Assembly: GCA_016840025.1 (NCBI GenBank)
Contig: JAEOTF010000478.1
Location: 1-39,801 of the forward strand
Source of the DNA: Candidatus Hodarchaeota archaeon
GTDB lineage: Archaea > Asgardarchaeota > Heimdallarchaeia > Hodarchaeales > YT1-039
DNA length: 39,801 bases
Reading direction: 5' to 3'
How positions within the stretch are numbered: position 1 is the stretch's first letter; each line of letters starts with the position of its first letter. Below the pieces are notes generated by a model. That model was not told the DNA's origin and made no database searches. It saw nothing but the letters and a program-made list of their open reading frames with translations. Position numbers and translations under genes: made by a program. Shown piece after piece: positions 16,870-26,052 of the stretch.

Positions 16870-18204
16870 ATGAGAGAGTTGACTTCAAAAATGCCAAATA
16901 AAATCGGAATTCGCTTAGAAGATAAAAACATATGGGAAAGACGCGTTCCCCTCACTCCTGAGCATGTTCAGGAATTGATTCAGAACAATAACCTTGAGTT
17001 TTTTGTAGAATCCTCCAGCATTCGTGCTATTCCAGATAAGGAGTACAGAGATGTTGGGGCCACTGTAAGTTCAAACCTTAAAGATGCAGATATTATTTTC
17101 GCAATCAAGGAAATTCCCATTAAACATATTGAATCCAATAAAGCATATATCTTTTTCAGCCATGTAATCAAAGGTCAAAAACATAATATGCCCATGCTAA
17201 AGCATATAATCGAATCCAAAGCCACCCTCATTGACTATGAGAAAGTAACGAATGAAAAAGGATTTCGACTAATATTCTTTGGAAATTGGGCAGGGCTTGC
17301 AGGCATGAATCAAACTCTCTGGGCTTTTGGGCAACGGCTATCACAGGTTGAAGGAATACAAACGCCATTCGCTATACTAAAGCATACATATGAATATGAG
17401 GGGCTTAATGGGCTTAAGAATGCCATGGGCGAGGTAGCAGTACAAATTAAAACTGAGGGGCTTGACTCACGCATCGTTCCCTTAATTTGTGGCTTCTCTG
17501 GTTATGGAAATGTGTCACGGGGAGCCCAATCCATATATGACATCTTACCATCAATAGAAATCGATCCTACAAAATTAAAATCCTTTTTCGAGAAAGGAGA
17601 GTTTTCTGCAAATCATGTCTATAAAGTAGTCTTCAAAGAAGAGCATATGGTTAAATCCAAAGGTGATTTTGCTTTTGACTTACAGGATTATTATGGTCAT
17701 GGATCAGACAAATATTCTGGTGTCTTTAAGCAATACATTCCCTATTTATCCATTCTCGTCAACGGTATCTATTGGTCCTCAAAATATCCACGGCTAATAA
17801 CAAAGAGTGATTTTAAAGAATTGATCGGTGAAAACGCAAGGCTAAAAGCCATTGGTGATATATCATGTGATGTTGAAGGTGCTATCGAAGGGACTTTAGA
17901 TGTAACAGAGCCTGATAATCCTGTTTTCACATATAATCCATTAAGTGACTCTATCACTCCTGGATTTACATCTCCTGGTATACCAATTATGGCAGTTGAT
18001 AATCTGCCATGTGAATTACCTAAAGAGGCATCAAAATCATTTAGTGAGACATTAAAGCCCTTTATTCTCTCTATAGCCCAAGCAGACTTCACTGTTGATT
18101 TTGATGATCTAAAATTGCCACGGGAGATAAAAGATGCTGTAATTGTCTACCGTGGAAAATTAACCCCCGAATACGAATATCTACAGGAGTATCTTCCGTC
18201 CTGA
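16870..18204 (+). CDS. Lysine-ketoglutarate reductase (AASS N-terminal type)
   Basis: The 444-residue protein resembles the lysine-2-oxoglutarate reductase half of eukaryotic AASS, an AlaDH/PNT-fold enzyme that condenses lysine with 2-oxoglutarate to saccharopine. It opens with KIGIRLEDKNIWERRVPLTP (12-31), the family start. FFGNWAGLAGMNQTLWAFGQRL lies in the middle (cf. the AGxxGM segment). The C-terminal signature is AIGDISCDVEGAIEGT, followed by TSPGIPIMAVDNLPCELPKEAS. The length is about that of an isolated LKR domain. ATG 16891 is an alternative start that begins right at the conserved part. With the divergent saccharopine dehydrogenase it forms the catabolic lysine route as two separate polypeptides. 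Confidence 0.9.
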   Translation: MRELTSKMPNKIGIRLEDKNIWERRVPLTPEHVQELIQNNNLEFFVESSSIRAIPDKEYRDVGATVSSNLKDADIIFAIKEIPIKHIESNKAYIFFSHVIKGQKHNMPMLKHIIESKATLIDYEKVTNEKGFRLIFFGNWAGLAGMNQTLWAFGQRLSQVEGIQTPFAILKHTYEYEGLNGLKNAMGEVAVQIKTEGLDSRIVPLICGFSGYGNVSRGAQSIYDILPSIEIDPTKLKSFFEKGEFSANHVYKVVFKEEHMVKSKGDFAFDLQDYYGHGSDKYSGVFKQYIPYLSILVNGIYWSSKYPRLITKSDFKELIGENARLKAIGDISCDVEGAIEGTLDVTEPDNPVFTYNPLSDSITPGFTSPGIPIMAVDNLPCELPKEASKSFSETLKPFILSIAQADFTVDFDDLKLPREIKDAVIVYRGKLTPEYEYLQEYLPS

Positions 18205-18280
18205 GAGATTTTCGGTATTATTTTTTTTCTACAAGAGTTAATAGATAGCACTAATAATTTAGACCTCATTGGTTAATTCA

Positions 18281-18868
18281 ATGAATGAACAAATCTCTCG
18301 AAAGATTACAGTTACCTTAGAGAGAGAATATGAAAGTAGAGAGATAGAAGTTAGGCAATTAATACTGCGAAAAGGTAGATCAGAGACTTCTCTGCATGTT
18401 GTACTAAAATTGTTAGCTTATCTTTATTTTTGGAATTCTTCACTAATTATTGAACCAAAATTTCGTTTTCGTAAATACAAACCCGACTTAATCTCTTTTA
18501 GGACACCTGAAATTCCCGTTGAGACAAACTTTGATATTAATCAATGGGTTGAATGCAAACATGTTAAAATCGAGAAATTGATTAAACTAGGAAGAATTCT
18601 TCCACATAGCGACATATTTTGGTTTCATAAATTCGATATTTTGCGCCATAACCTAAATAACATCTTATCCAAAAGAAAATGGAATTTAACCTCAAATATT
18701 CATCTGATCGGAGTAAAAATTAAACGTGGAATTTGGGATATGCTTCAATCAAGTTTATTTGTTAACCCCCCTAATTGGAAATTTATTCGATTCGAAAAAG
18801 AAGTTATATCAATTTATTTGGATGAAAACAAGGATTCAGAATTTCTATTAAGATTCCATCACTTCTAA
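18281..18868 (+). CDS. YaeQ-like PD-(D/E)XK superfamily protein
   Basis: The 195-residue protein resembles YaeQ-type proteins of the PD-(D/E)XK nuclease fold. The marks are an N-terminal beta-strand segment, LRKGRSETSLHVVLKLLAYLYF (YaeQ proteins have a similar R-x-SET-x-x-H...RLLAY helix), then KYKPDLISF with the acidic PD, and VECKHVKIEKLIKL with the E-x-K pair. A later basic segment (SKRKWNLTS) and a beta strand follow. Divergence is high, so a catalytic role is not certain. The start chosen is the ATG at 18281; a TTG at 18269 would add four residues. It stands alone between the LKR and lipase genes. Confidence 0.6.
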   Translation: MNEQISRKITVTLEREYESREIEVRQLILRKGRSETSLHVVLKLLAYLYFWNSSLIIEPKFRFRKYKPDLISFRTPEIPVETNFDINQWVECKHVKIEKLIKLGRILPHSDIFWFHKFDILRHNLNNILSKRKWNLTSNIHLIGVKIKRGIWDMLQSSLFVNPPNWKFIRFEKEVISIYLDENKDSEFLLRFHHF

Positions 18869-18963
18869 GAATTTCCACAACTCATAACTGCACTACATAT
18901 GGACGAAAACCAACAAGACGTAAGATAACAACATTCAAATACAAACACATTGATTTTTTAGGT

Positions 18964-19770
18964 ATGGCACACTCTACCTTTAACTTAGAAGATGCAGTTC
19001 TTTTAATAGCTGCAGCTGAAGCAGCTTATCATAATGAATCGGAGATAAATGCTAAAATCGAACCATACGGCTTAAAACTGTACCATTTTATTGATAACAC
19101 AGAAACCGATACTCAGGGATACATCGCAAGGGATGATACTCGAATGGTTTTGGCTTTTAGAGGTACAGAACCCCAGAACCTACGTGATTGGTTTACGGAT
19201 GCTCAAATGCTTCTTAAACACTATCCCAAAGTTGGGAAATGGTTTAAAAAACCAAAAGTTCATAGTGGATTTTTAGGTGCTTTTAACTCTATACAAGAAG
19301 AAATTAGAACCAAAATAATGGCACTAATGGATGAAAATCCTGCATATTCGCTTTTAATAACAGGTCACAGTCTAGGTGCGAGCCTTGCAACTTTAGCAGC
19401 TTTGGATTTGAACGAAACATTGAGGATGAACATAACGCTTTATACCTATGGAGGTCCACGTGTAGGAAATAGGTGGTTTGTAAGGTATTTTAATAATAAG
19501 ATCCAAGAAAGTTTTAGAGTTATAAATGATGGTGATATAGTCCCCGATTTTCCACCTAACATCTTTGGTTACCGTCATGTAGGGACAGAAGTTTTTATAG
19601 ATAATGATAAAGGCATAATTATCGATCCATCCCATGATAAACCATTTTATGAGGGTTTAGAAGATTGGTTTGGCCTAATAACCGGTGAAGCAGGTAAACA
19701 CCATCATGAGGATAGTTACCTGAATAATTTGATAAAGATCTTAGAAACCACAGAAGAATCCAATACATAA
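18964..19770 (+). CDS. Class 3 lipase (alpha/beta hydrolase)
   Basis: The 268-residue protein is a class 3 (fungal-type) lipase. AFRGTEPQNLRDWFTD (64-79) is the oxyanion-hole/lid region, KVHSGFLGAF (98-107) is typical of the family, and the nucleophile elbow GHSLGAS holds Ser136. The acid is Asp191 in NDGDIVPDFP. The catalytic histidine is expected in the C-terminal GKHHHEDSY, where His residues at about 246-248 are candidates. YRHVGTEVFID (203-213) is the usual segment between them. No signal peptide or membrane segment is present, so it probably acts on cytoplasmic lipid or esters. It is convergent with the methyltransferase gene, 23 bases away. Confidence 0.88.
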   Translation: MAHSTFNLEDAVLLIAAAEAAYHNESEINAKIEPYGLKLYHFIDNTETDTQGYIARDDTRMVLAFRGTEPQNLRDWFTDAQMLLKHYPKVGKWFKKPKVHSGFLGAFNSIQEEIRTKIMALMDENPAYSLLITGHSLGASLATLAALDLNETLRMNITLYTYGGPRVGNRWFVRYFNNKIQESFRVINDGDIVPDFPPNIFGYRHVGTEVFIDNDKGIIIDPSHDKPFYEGLEDWFGLITGEAGKHHHEDSYLNNLIKILETTEESNT

Positions 19771-19793
19771 CTAATATTTGTTTTATTATTATT

Positions 19794-20675
19794 TCAGATT
19801 TCTTTTCGAAAAACTAAGCAATAATGATGGTGTGTATTGGTCACATAGGCATATGGGTAGCCAAATGGGTGGAGATTCTTATGGTCTTGACACCAAACCT
19901 TTTCTTTTTTCAAAACAAATTTTTCTGAGAGTTCAATTGCGAGTTTCCAAGCGAAGGGAATCATTCTGGATTTTTCAACCACATTCTGAACAATAATGGT
20001 CAAATAAGCTTTGTTTTTCATAATATCATATACTTTATCGAAGATACTAATCATTTCTTGGAAGAATATATTATAATCTTCAATATTACCTAAATCTCTA
20101 TCTAAGTTTCCATAATCTGTTTGTAGATTCTTTTTAATTCGTATTTTTTGATTGACATCAATTTTCTGTAGCATTGACCAATAAGGGGGACTTGTAATGC
20201 AATAATCTATTGGTGGTAAATCAAGGTTAATGAGCTGACGGGCGTCTGTGATAAAGATCTTTTGTTTGTTTGTTACACGTTTTTGCGCGATTTCTGCAAA
20301 TTGTGGGTTTATTTCAACTCCATAACCGTAACGGTTTGTACGATCACAAGCAACGAGTGTACTTCCAATTCCCACAAAAGGATCAAGAACTGTCATATTC
20401 TTTTTCGTGAAAAACTTAATCCATTCCGCAACTAACGTGGGAGAAAAAGTCGCTGGGTGTTGATCACAGTCTTTTGTAATCTCTCGTTCTTCTTTTAAAT
20501 CCGCAGCAAGAGCATCAAAGATAAACCAGCTTTTAAGGAACCTCAGCCATTCTGTCCCTGTTAGGTCATTTAAAGTATTTCGAGGGTCATGTCCACCAAC
20601 AGGACGACCCGATTTGTTAGTTCTACCCAGTGATTTATTAATTCCTGCTTGAATCGTTGCTCCCTTTCTTACCAT
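19794..20675 (-). CDS. DNA methyltransferase, TSPPYW type (N4-cytosine or N6-adenine)
   Basis: The 293-residue protein has AdoMet-dependent DNA amino-methyltransferase motifs. QHPATFSP (72-79) resembles motif X. Motif I is LDPFVGIGSTLVA (97-109), followed by YGVEINPQ. Motif IV is TSPPYW (161-166), the form common in N4-cytosine enzymes. The order X-I-IV with no large target-recognition domain between I and IV is of the gamma type, and the small region after motif IV (170-215) may recognise DNA. No restriction endonuclease gene is adjacent, so it may be an orphan enzyme. It lies downstream of the RING protein gene on the same strand, 131 bases away. Confidence 0.82.
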   Translation of the reverse strand: MVRKGATIQAGINKSLGRTNKSGRPVGGHDPRNTLNDLTGTEWLRFLKSWFIFDALAADLKEEREITKDCDQHPATFSPTLVAEWIKFFTKKNMTVLDPFVGIGSTLVACDRTNRYGYGVEINPQFAEIAQKRVTNKQKIFITDARQLINLDLPPIDYCITSPPYWSMLQKIDVNQKIRIKKNLQTDYGNLDRDLGNIEDYNIFFQEMISIFDKVYDIMKNKAYLTIIVQNVVEKSRMIPFAWKLAIELSEKFVLKKEKVWCQDHKNLHPFGYPYAYVTNTHHHYCLVFRKEI

Positions 20676-20775
20676 ACTTCATCGCCGCAATGTTATTTCT
20701 TCAAAGGTTTTCTTACATTATTTCATAATTAAAATACTGAATATAAATTGTTAGGGAAGATACTACCGTCTTACT

Positions 20776-20813
20776 GGTTTCTAACTTTCATTTATTATTT
20801 CGGTTTCTAACTT
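20776..20813. repeat. Short direct repeat at the end of the RING protein gene
   Basis: GGTTTCTAACTT occurs twice, at 20776-20787 and 20802-20813, with a period of 26 bases. The second copy contains the stop codon of the RING protein gene (TAG on the minus strand), and the first is just downstream. It probably reflects a local duplication of the gene end. It has no obvious secondary structure. Confidence 0.6.
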
Positions 20814-23800
20814 CCGTTTTTATTGTTGTTGACTAGTAAATCATCCCTACTAACATTTTTCTTGCACACAGGGCATGTTCCTTTCATTTTAATCCACTCG
20901 CGTAGATGATCTTGATGTGCCTTCCAATTACAATGCGGACATTCTGCCCAAGTAATTCCATAGGTCAATGGAAGTTTACAGACTGAACAAATGACGGTTT
21001 CGCTCCCACACGTGCAAAGTTTGTCAGCCTCCTCTTTTATGGTTCCACATACAAAACAACGAATAGAACGTTTCGAAATTCTTTCTGCAAGTCTTTCTTC
21101 ATCAAAAGGAAGCGATATTTCTGTTGGTGTGCCTCCAAGACTTATTAATTCCGTGATTGTGTTTACAATTCTTGTTTTTTCTGCGTCAGGGGCTGCTTGG
21201 TATGCAAGCTGTAAATATGTGAGGGATGACTGGAGATCTTTCGCATCTCTAAATGAGAAACCAATTTTCTCCGCCACGAGATACAGCGGTACTGATAACT
21301 GCACATCCATGATCTGCATTCTCTGAAGTTCAAGAGCGCTTAAGTGTTGAAAGGCTTTGAGTAACGAAGAAGCTTTCTCTACTCCTTTTTGAGTGTTTTC
21401 CACTTCGACGATTTTTTTAATCGGTTCCAATATCATATCTAGAGTCTTCAACCATTGACCATAGCCTATTTTTTCCAAATCTTCTCTAGCGACAATCCAA
21501 TAGTCTCTAGCTTGCATAAATTCTTTCTGGGATATTTTTTCCTGACCCAATTGTAGACTTTCTTTCGCCTTAAGTTTTAGAAAGGCTGTCATACTATGAA
21601 TTTTGTAATATTTTGCTGCTAATTTAATGCCGAACTCCCAATTTCCTTCTTTTTCGTATTTTCTTAGTAATATAGGAATTACAAGACTTTTAATCCAAGG
21701 AAATTCTAGTTTCAAGGGATTATCGGTTTCAAGATGTTCATGAATCGCAGTGCGGGTATCATAGAAAATGACAGCCCCAAAGATCATATAAACGATGAAG
21801 GTAAGAACTAAGATTATCCAAAATACCCCCATGACATCTGCGGAAGTTATTTCCGAACTTGAGCGTGCAACTTCGATCTGAGTTAAAAATTGAAATTTCC
21901 CAGTATTTGAATCTATAGTGATATTTATGTCCTCTATATAATCTCTTTTTTCTAACGGAACTTCTAAATAAATATCTCTGGATTCTCCAGGACTCAAATA
22001 AATTATTTCATTTCCATACACCCACTCCTGCCCGTACTCCCCTAATGATATTTCTGCAATATAATTAGTTGCCATTCGATTTTCAATATGAAGTAGTATC
22101 GGAATTTGCTCTAAATTGTACTCAGGAATTACCGGAGATGGTGGTAGTTCTATTTGAAATAGTGGTTCTAATTCTATAGTTACCTCATATTCAAAAACTC
22201 TGACTTCTTTTCCTTCTTTTACTATTGAAACCATAATAGTTTCTGTAGTTGAATAGTCTATTAAAGGAGCTTCAAGGGATATATTACCGGGGATTTTATT
22301 CAGAATTTTAAACGAATTGGGGTAGTTTTTAAATCCTACATAGACATCCAGATCTTCTCGGATTCTATCCCCTCCGCTAATATCGGTTGGTTCAAAAGAT
22401 ATAAGGTATGATGATTCTGAGAGTAAGATCTCAGGACCTCCTCGGATCCAAAGCGGAATTCTATAATTTATTAAATAAAACTCAATTATAGCCTCATTAC
22501 TCGAATTCTCTCCAGTCCAAATAATTACTGTGCTATCGACTAAATTTAGTGTTGTACAAGCCTTGATATTCATTGATTCAACTATATCCATGTCGATTTC
22601 CTGGTATTCTTCTAATTTGGTTAGAAGATTGATAGAACTATTCAATCCAGTAACAACAGCATTATAACTTGTAAGAATGATCTCTTCACTCTCATCCAAA
22701 TCAAGATCGAATATAATTCCATCTAGAGACCAGTGATTCAATATTTCCTCTTTAACAAATATTTCATAATCTCCAAATTTTCCATCAGTATAGTTAAGAA
22801 CTACACAACCTGGATTCATTTCGCCGAATTTCACTCCAAAAAGCACCAATTTGTGATATTCGGGATTCTGTGATCTCAGTTGTTTCATTGAAAAAACTCT
22901 GAAATAGTCAGGAGCAGGATAAGTAATTTCTGAGATCGATGTAATATTAAACTGCCGTATTGTATCTCGATTAAGAGTTATCGCGATTGTATAGCTAAGA
23001 AATTGTCCTGTAGAACTATTTAGTCCAGTGATAATGAAATCTACTGAACTTGCTGTTTCAAAGGTTGTGAAATCTATACAGCCGGAACTTTGGAGAGCTG
23101 ACCATGATAACGAATGAGAATAATAATAGGAATTATTTGTAGAATTGTACTTGAATTCAGCAAGAATACAAAGTGAATTATTTTCTCCCATTATGTAGAG
23201 TTCCTGTATATTATCATTATCAACATCTAAGACCTTAATTCCCACAGGTGCCAAAACAATTGTTGCAGGAATAGTGAATGATGAATTCAGGCTTATACCA
23301 TTTACTAATGAGATTGAAAAAAAATCCACTTCAAATATCGTCTCATTGCTTTTTCTCAATGCAACTATCATGGGATCTGTGGAAGCTTCATTCAAACTTC
23401 CATTAATCAAGGTTCCACTAATATATTCGCTGGATAGAAGCCCACTATCTGAATATTCCTCTATCAAAGCTGTAATAACTTGATCTTGTACTTGGCTAAC
23501 ATTATAAAGATGAATTAATCCCTTTTTCATCCCTGTAGCGTTTTTTCCAAAGCCTATTGCTATAAGTCCTCCTTCCCCCCCATCACTGGGAATTATTGGG
23601 ATAAGCTTGTTAAATTTACTCTCCCGATTAACTATTTCTGTGCTATAAGAGGTATCAAGCAAGCTAAAAGTGCTATCATTATTAATAAGATGTGTACTTG
23701 TAGGTAAAACATGTTTATCAGGAATGATAACATTAGGTTCTTGCGAGCTGGATATTGTAAAAGCTATAGCTAAGCATGACAAGAGTATGCCTATTATTAT

Positions 23801-23854
23801 GATTGTAAATCCTATTAAAGCTTTTTTCATGTTTTTTCCCAGTTTTTCTTTCAT
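20807..23854 (-). CDS. Large membrane protein: FG-GAP-like ectodomain, TM, helical region, RING-type zinc finger
   Basis: The 1015-residue protein has a signal-anchor at about 11-32. A long outer part (about 35-660) follows, with Asp-rich loops of FG-GAP/VCBS type: VLDVDNDNIQELY (near 207), FDLDLDESEEIIL (near 380) and GGDRIREDLDVYVGF (near 495). These suggest a calcium-binding beta-propeller, and a beta-sandwich stretch seems to precede the membrane helix at about 675-700. A cytoplasmic helical, TPR-like stretch (about 735-920) leads to two C-terminal zinc modules. The first is a ribbon with Cys933, 936, 947 and 949. The second is a RING-like set, Cys956, 959, 972 and 975, His980 and 983, Cys994 and 997. 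If RING-like, it could be an E3 ubiquitin ligase. It ends a minus-strand run of three VWA genes, 53 bases downstream of the last. Confidence 0.75.
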   Translation of the reverse strand: MKEKLGKNMKKALIGFTIIIIGILLSCLAIAFTISSSQEPNVIIPDKHVLPTSTHLINNDSTFSLLDTSYSTEIVNRESKFNKLIPIIPSDGGEGGLIAIGFGKNATGMKKGLIHLYNVSQVQDQVITALIEEYSDSGLLSSEYISGTLINGSLNEASTDPMIVALRKSNETIFEVDFFSISLVNGISLNSSFTIPATIVLAPVGIKVLDVDNDNIQELYIMGENNSLCILAEFKYNSTNNSYYYSHSLSWSALQSSGCIDFTTFETASSVDFIITGLNSSTGQFLSYTIAITLNRDTIRQFNITSISEITYPAPDYFRVFSMKQLRSQNPEYHKLVLFGVKFGEMNPGCVVLNYTDGKFGDYEIFVKEEILNHWSLDGIIFDLDLDESEEIILTSYNAVVTGLNSSINLLTKLEEYQEIDMDIVESMNIKACTTLNLVDSTVIIWTGENSSNEAIIEFYLINYRIPLWIRGGPEILLSESSYLISFEPTDISGGDRIREDLDVYVGFKNYPNSFKILNKIPGNISLEAPLIDYSTTETIMVSIVKEGKEVRVFEYEVTIELEPLFQIELPPSPVIPEYNLEQIPILLHIENRMATNYIAEISLGEYGQEWVYGNEIIYLSPGESRDIYLEVPLEKRDYIEDINITIDSNTGKFQFLTQIEVARSSSEITSADVMGVFWIILVLTFIVYMIFGAVIFYDTRTAIHEHLETDNPLKLEFPWIKSLVIPILLRKYEKEGNWEFGIKLAAKYYKIHSMTAFLKLKAKESLQLGQEKISQKEFMQARDYWIVAREDLEKIGYGQWLKTLDMILEPIKKIVEVENTQKGVEKASSLLKAFQHLSALELQRMQIMDVQLSVPLYLVAEKIGFSFRDAKDLQSSLTYLQLAYQAAPDAEKTRIVNTITELISLGGTPTEISLPFDEERLAERISKRSIRCFVCGTIKEEADKLCTCGSETVICSVCKLPLTYGITWAECPHCNWKAHQDHLREWIKMKGTCPVCKKNVSRDDLLVNNNKNGS

Positions 23855-23907
23855 ATTTTAACTTCATTAATGCAATAAAGAGGGGTAATTTAACTATTTG
23901 TATTATC

Positions 23908-26052
23908 CTAGTCTCGGGGTCGCTTTTTTTTGATTTTTTGGATGCGCAATAACCCACAACACAGGATTCCAGCGAATATAATGAAGATAGAAGAGTCAGA
24001 ACCAATCATTCCCGCGTCACCCTCATATTCTTCTTGATATTTGTCAGGATCTGTGAAAGGAGTTTCATCATAAACAATTGAGAATTGTCCTGTACGAACG
24101 ATTTGAATGACCCAAAGGTAATATGTTCCTGTAGATATTTCTAGAGGGGTTGTAGCTGTGAAATTCCCTACTTCAATCCAATCCGAAGAGAATACATATA
24201 CTTTTGCAACGAGCTCAGAATCATGAATGATTAATGATAAGTATTTACTTGACTGATCAGAAAGATTAGCTTTCCAGAGGATAGTGCGTGTAGTTTTATC
24301 TAATTTTTCACTTACTTCTCCCAGGGTTGTTATTTTTTCAACTGCCCAATAAACTCGTATGATGGTTAGACTCTTATTTCCTCGAATCATGCAACTGAAA
24401 TTAAAGGGCGCATTTGAAGGTGATTTGAGTTCATAGATTTCAGATTCCTCATCGGTGAATACTAAATTGATATTCAATTCATTATTAGATTCAAAATCGG
24501 TTATTAGCGTTTGTTCCGCTCTAATCCAGAGAAATCCCTCTGTTCCCGAGAGTGATGCAAAATGTAGCCATTGTGTGGCGTTCTCTTGAAGTAACATGAA
24601 TTCATTGATAGTCCCTGAAGTTTGGTACTCTGGCACCACTGTAGCATTCTCAATAGCTGTTTTTCCTACGTTACCTAGGCTATCCATGGCTTCCATATAA
24701 AATGAAACCTTTTGTTGGAAAATTAAATCCGTTATTGTAGCAAAGTAGGTCTTATTATCTTCTAATAGTTCCATCATCTTGAAATACCAAGTAGGGTCGG
24801 CTTCAGTGTTTAGATCATCTTTAGTCCAATAAAGATTTGTTGCAGCAATTCCAGATATATCTCGAGGCGTCGTGTAAATATCATAGGAGTATGTTCCATC
24901 TTCTTCTTCCACAAGAAATTTAGAATAGGAAATTGAAGGTGGAGCAAAATCAATCCAAATATCAAGAGTTTTTTGTAGTGTATGATCAATGTTACCTTGA
25001 GGATCTACTTCTGTCCATGAAAGTTCTACGGTGACTTCGAGGGCGTACTCTCGTACAAGTTTTAATGTCCATTGCTCTATTAATTCAGGTAAGGTTATTG
25101 GATTTTCTCCTGTTTCAAGTTCTTGAAGTTCCACACAGACACCGCCCGTATACTCCGTAATCCAAGTAAACTGGTTTTTAACGATACCCGAGTATCCTTG
25201 CGTGAGTACCGCGTTAATTTGAACCTTTTTCTCCTTTAATCCTGTGATAATATTCAAGAGTTGGGTGCCATTATAATAATCCCCGCTACTACCTTGTCCC
25301 ACAATGTTCCCTATATCACAATCTTCATCGCCAACTATAATTATGAGTTTCTGAGCATCTTCTCTCCATGTCCATGAATTTGCCAACCAGAACGCATCAC
25401 CCCACGGTTCTTTACCACCTGCAGCATATAATCCCTGGATGAACCTGTTTACTGCCTTAATGTTTTCAGTGAATTCAATGTAATTACTCGGAGAACTAGT
25501 AGGATATTCCGAATATCTTTCCCAACCATATACTATCATACCAACCCGTAGAGAAGATATTTCTTGGGCTAATCGATTGGTAACTTTAAGGAATTTTGCT
25601 TTTACTGCGCCTATTTCCTCCCCCATTGACCCACTCGCATCAAATAATAAACAAACATCTGCGCGAGTCTCTTTAGGATCTTGAGTTATATTAGAGATTA
25701 CTTCCACATTTATCGACGCGCTTGTCAATGGATTAACCTGGTTAATTTCTTGATATATAGGATAATTACTTGAGAAAAGACCATAAGCTCCAGTTAAATT
25801 AAAAGTAGCTTGGACATCGACCACCGGATTTAGACCTTGGTTAGTAATATTTAAAGTAACTAAAGCTCCTCCTTGCTTCCCAATTCGCGACTGATTTGTA
25901 TGTAAATCGACTACCAGGTCATCTACCCCTCTATATGCTCTGGGGCTCAGAATTATAGTATAATTAGGGTCTAAGCACAATGATATTGTTATTGTGGCAA
26001 ATGTGAATACCAAAGTAAAAATGAAAGATTTGGTCAACAAATACTTTTTCAT
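23908..26052 (-). CDS. VWA-domain surface protein, third of three tandem paralogues
   Basis: The 714-residue protein has a signal peptide (about 1-25, ending near LCLDPNY), a beta-rich domain (about 45-125: IGKQGGALVTLNITNQGLNP) and a von Willebrand factor A domain (about 131-340) with the MIDAS motif DASGS (138-142), GGKEPWGDAFW and the Asp of IIVGDEDCD. Beta-sandwich regions follow (for example TYSYDIYTTPRDISGIAATN and LSLIIHDSELVAKVYVFSS). The C-terminus has one membrane helix and a basic end (LRIQKIKKK). This copy lacks the PGF triplet seen before the helix in the other two. VWA domains bind proteins in a metal-dependent way. The ATG overlaps the stop codon of the upstream copy by 4 bases (ATGA), so they are cotranslated. 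Confidence 0.88.
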   Translation of the reverse strand: MKKYLLTKSFIFTLVFTFATITISLCLDPNYTIILSPRAYRGVDDLVVDLHTNQSRIGKQGGALVTLNITNQGLNPVVDVQATFNLTGAYGLFSSNYPIYQEINQVNPLTSASINVEVISNITQDPKETRADVCLLFDASGSMGEEIGAVKAKFLKVTNRLAQEISSLRVGMIVYGWERYSEYPTSSPSNYIEFTENIKAVNRFIQGLYAAGGKEPWGDAFWLANSWTWREDAQKLIIIVGDEDCDIGNIVGQGSSGDYYNGTQLLNIITGLKEKKVQINAVLTQGYSGIVKNQFTWITEYTGGVCVELQELETGENPITLPELIEQWTLKLVREYALEVTVELSWTEVDPQGNIDHTLQKTLDIWIDFAPPSISYSKFLVEEEDGTYSYDIYTTPRDISGIAATNLYWTKDDLNTEADPTWYFKMMELLEDNKTYFATITDLIFQQKVSFYMEAMDSLGNVGKTAIENATVVPEYQTSGTINEFMLLQENATQWLHFASLSGTEGFLWIRAEQTLITDFESNNELNINLVFTDEESEIYELKSPSNAPFNFSCMIRGNKSLTIIRVYWAVEKITTLGEVSEKLDKTTRTILWKANLSDQSSKYLSLIIHDSELVAKVYVFSSDWIEVGNFTATTPLEISTGTYYLWVIQIVRTGQFSIVYDETPFTDPDKYQEEYEGDAGMIGSDSSIFIIFAGILCCGLLRIQKIKKKRPRD

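Noticed and set aside
16870..18204. Reading the LKR gene as a fungal LYS1-type lysine-biosynthesis enzyme.
   Set aside because: The C-terminal motifs (GDISCDVEGAIEGT and DNLPCELPKEAS) match the AASS-type reductase better.
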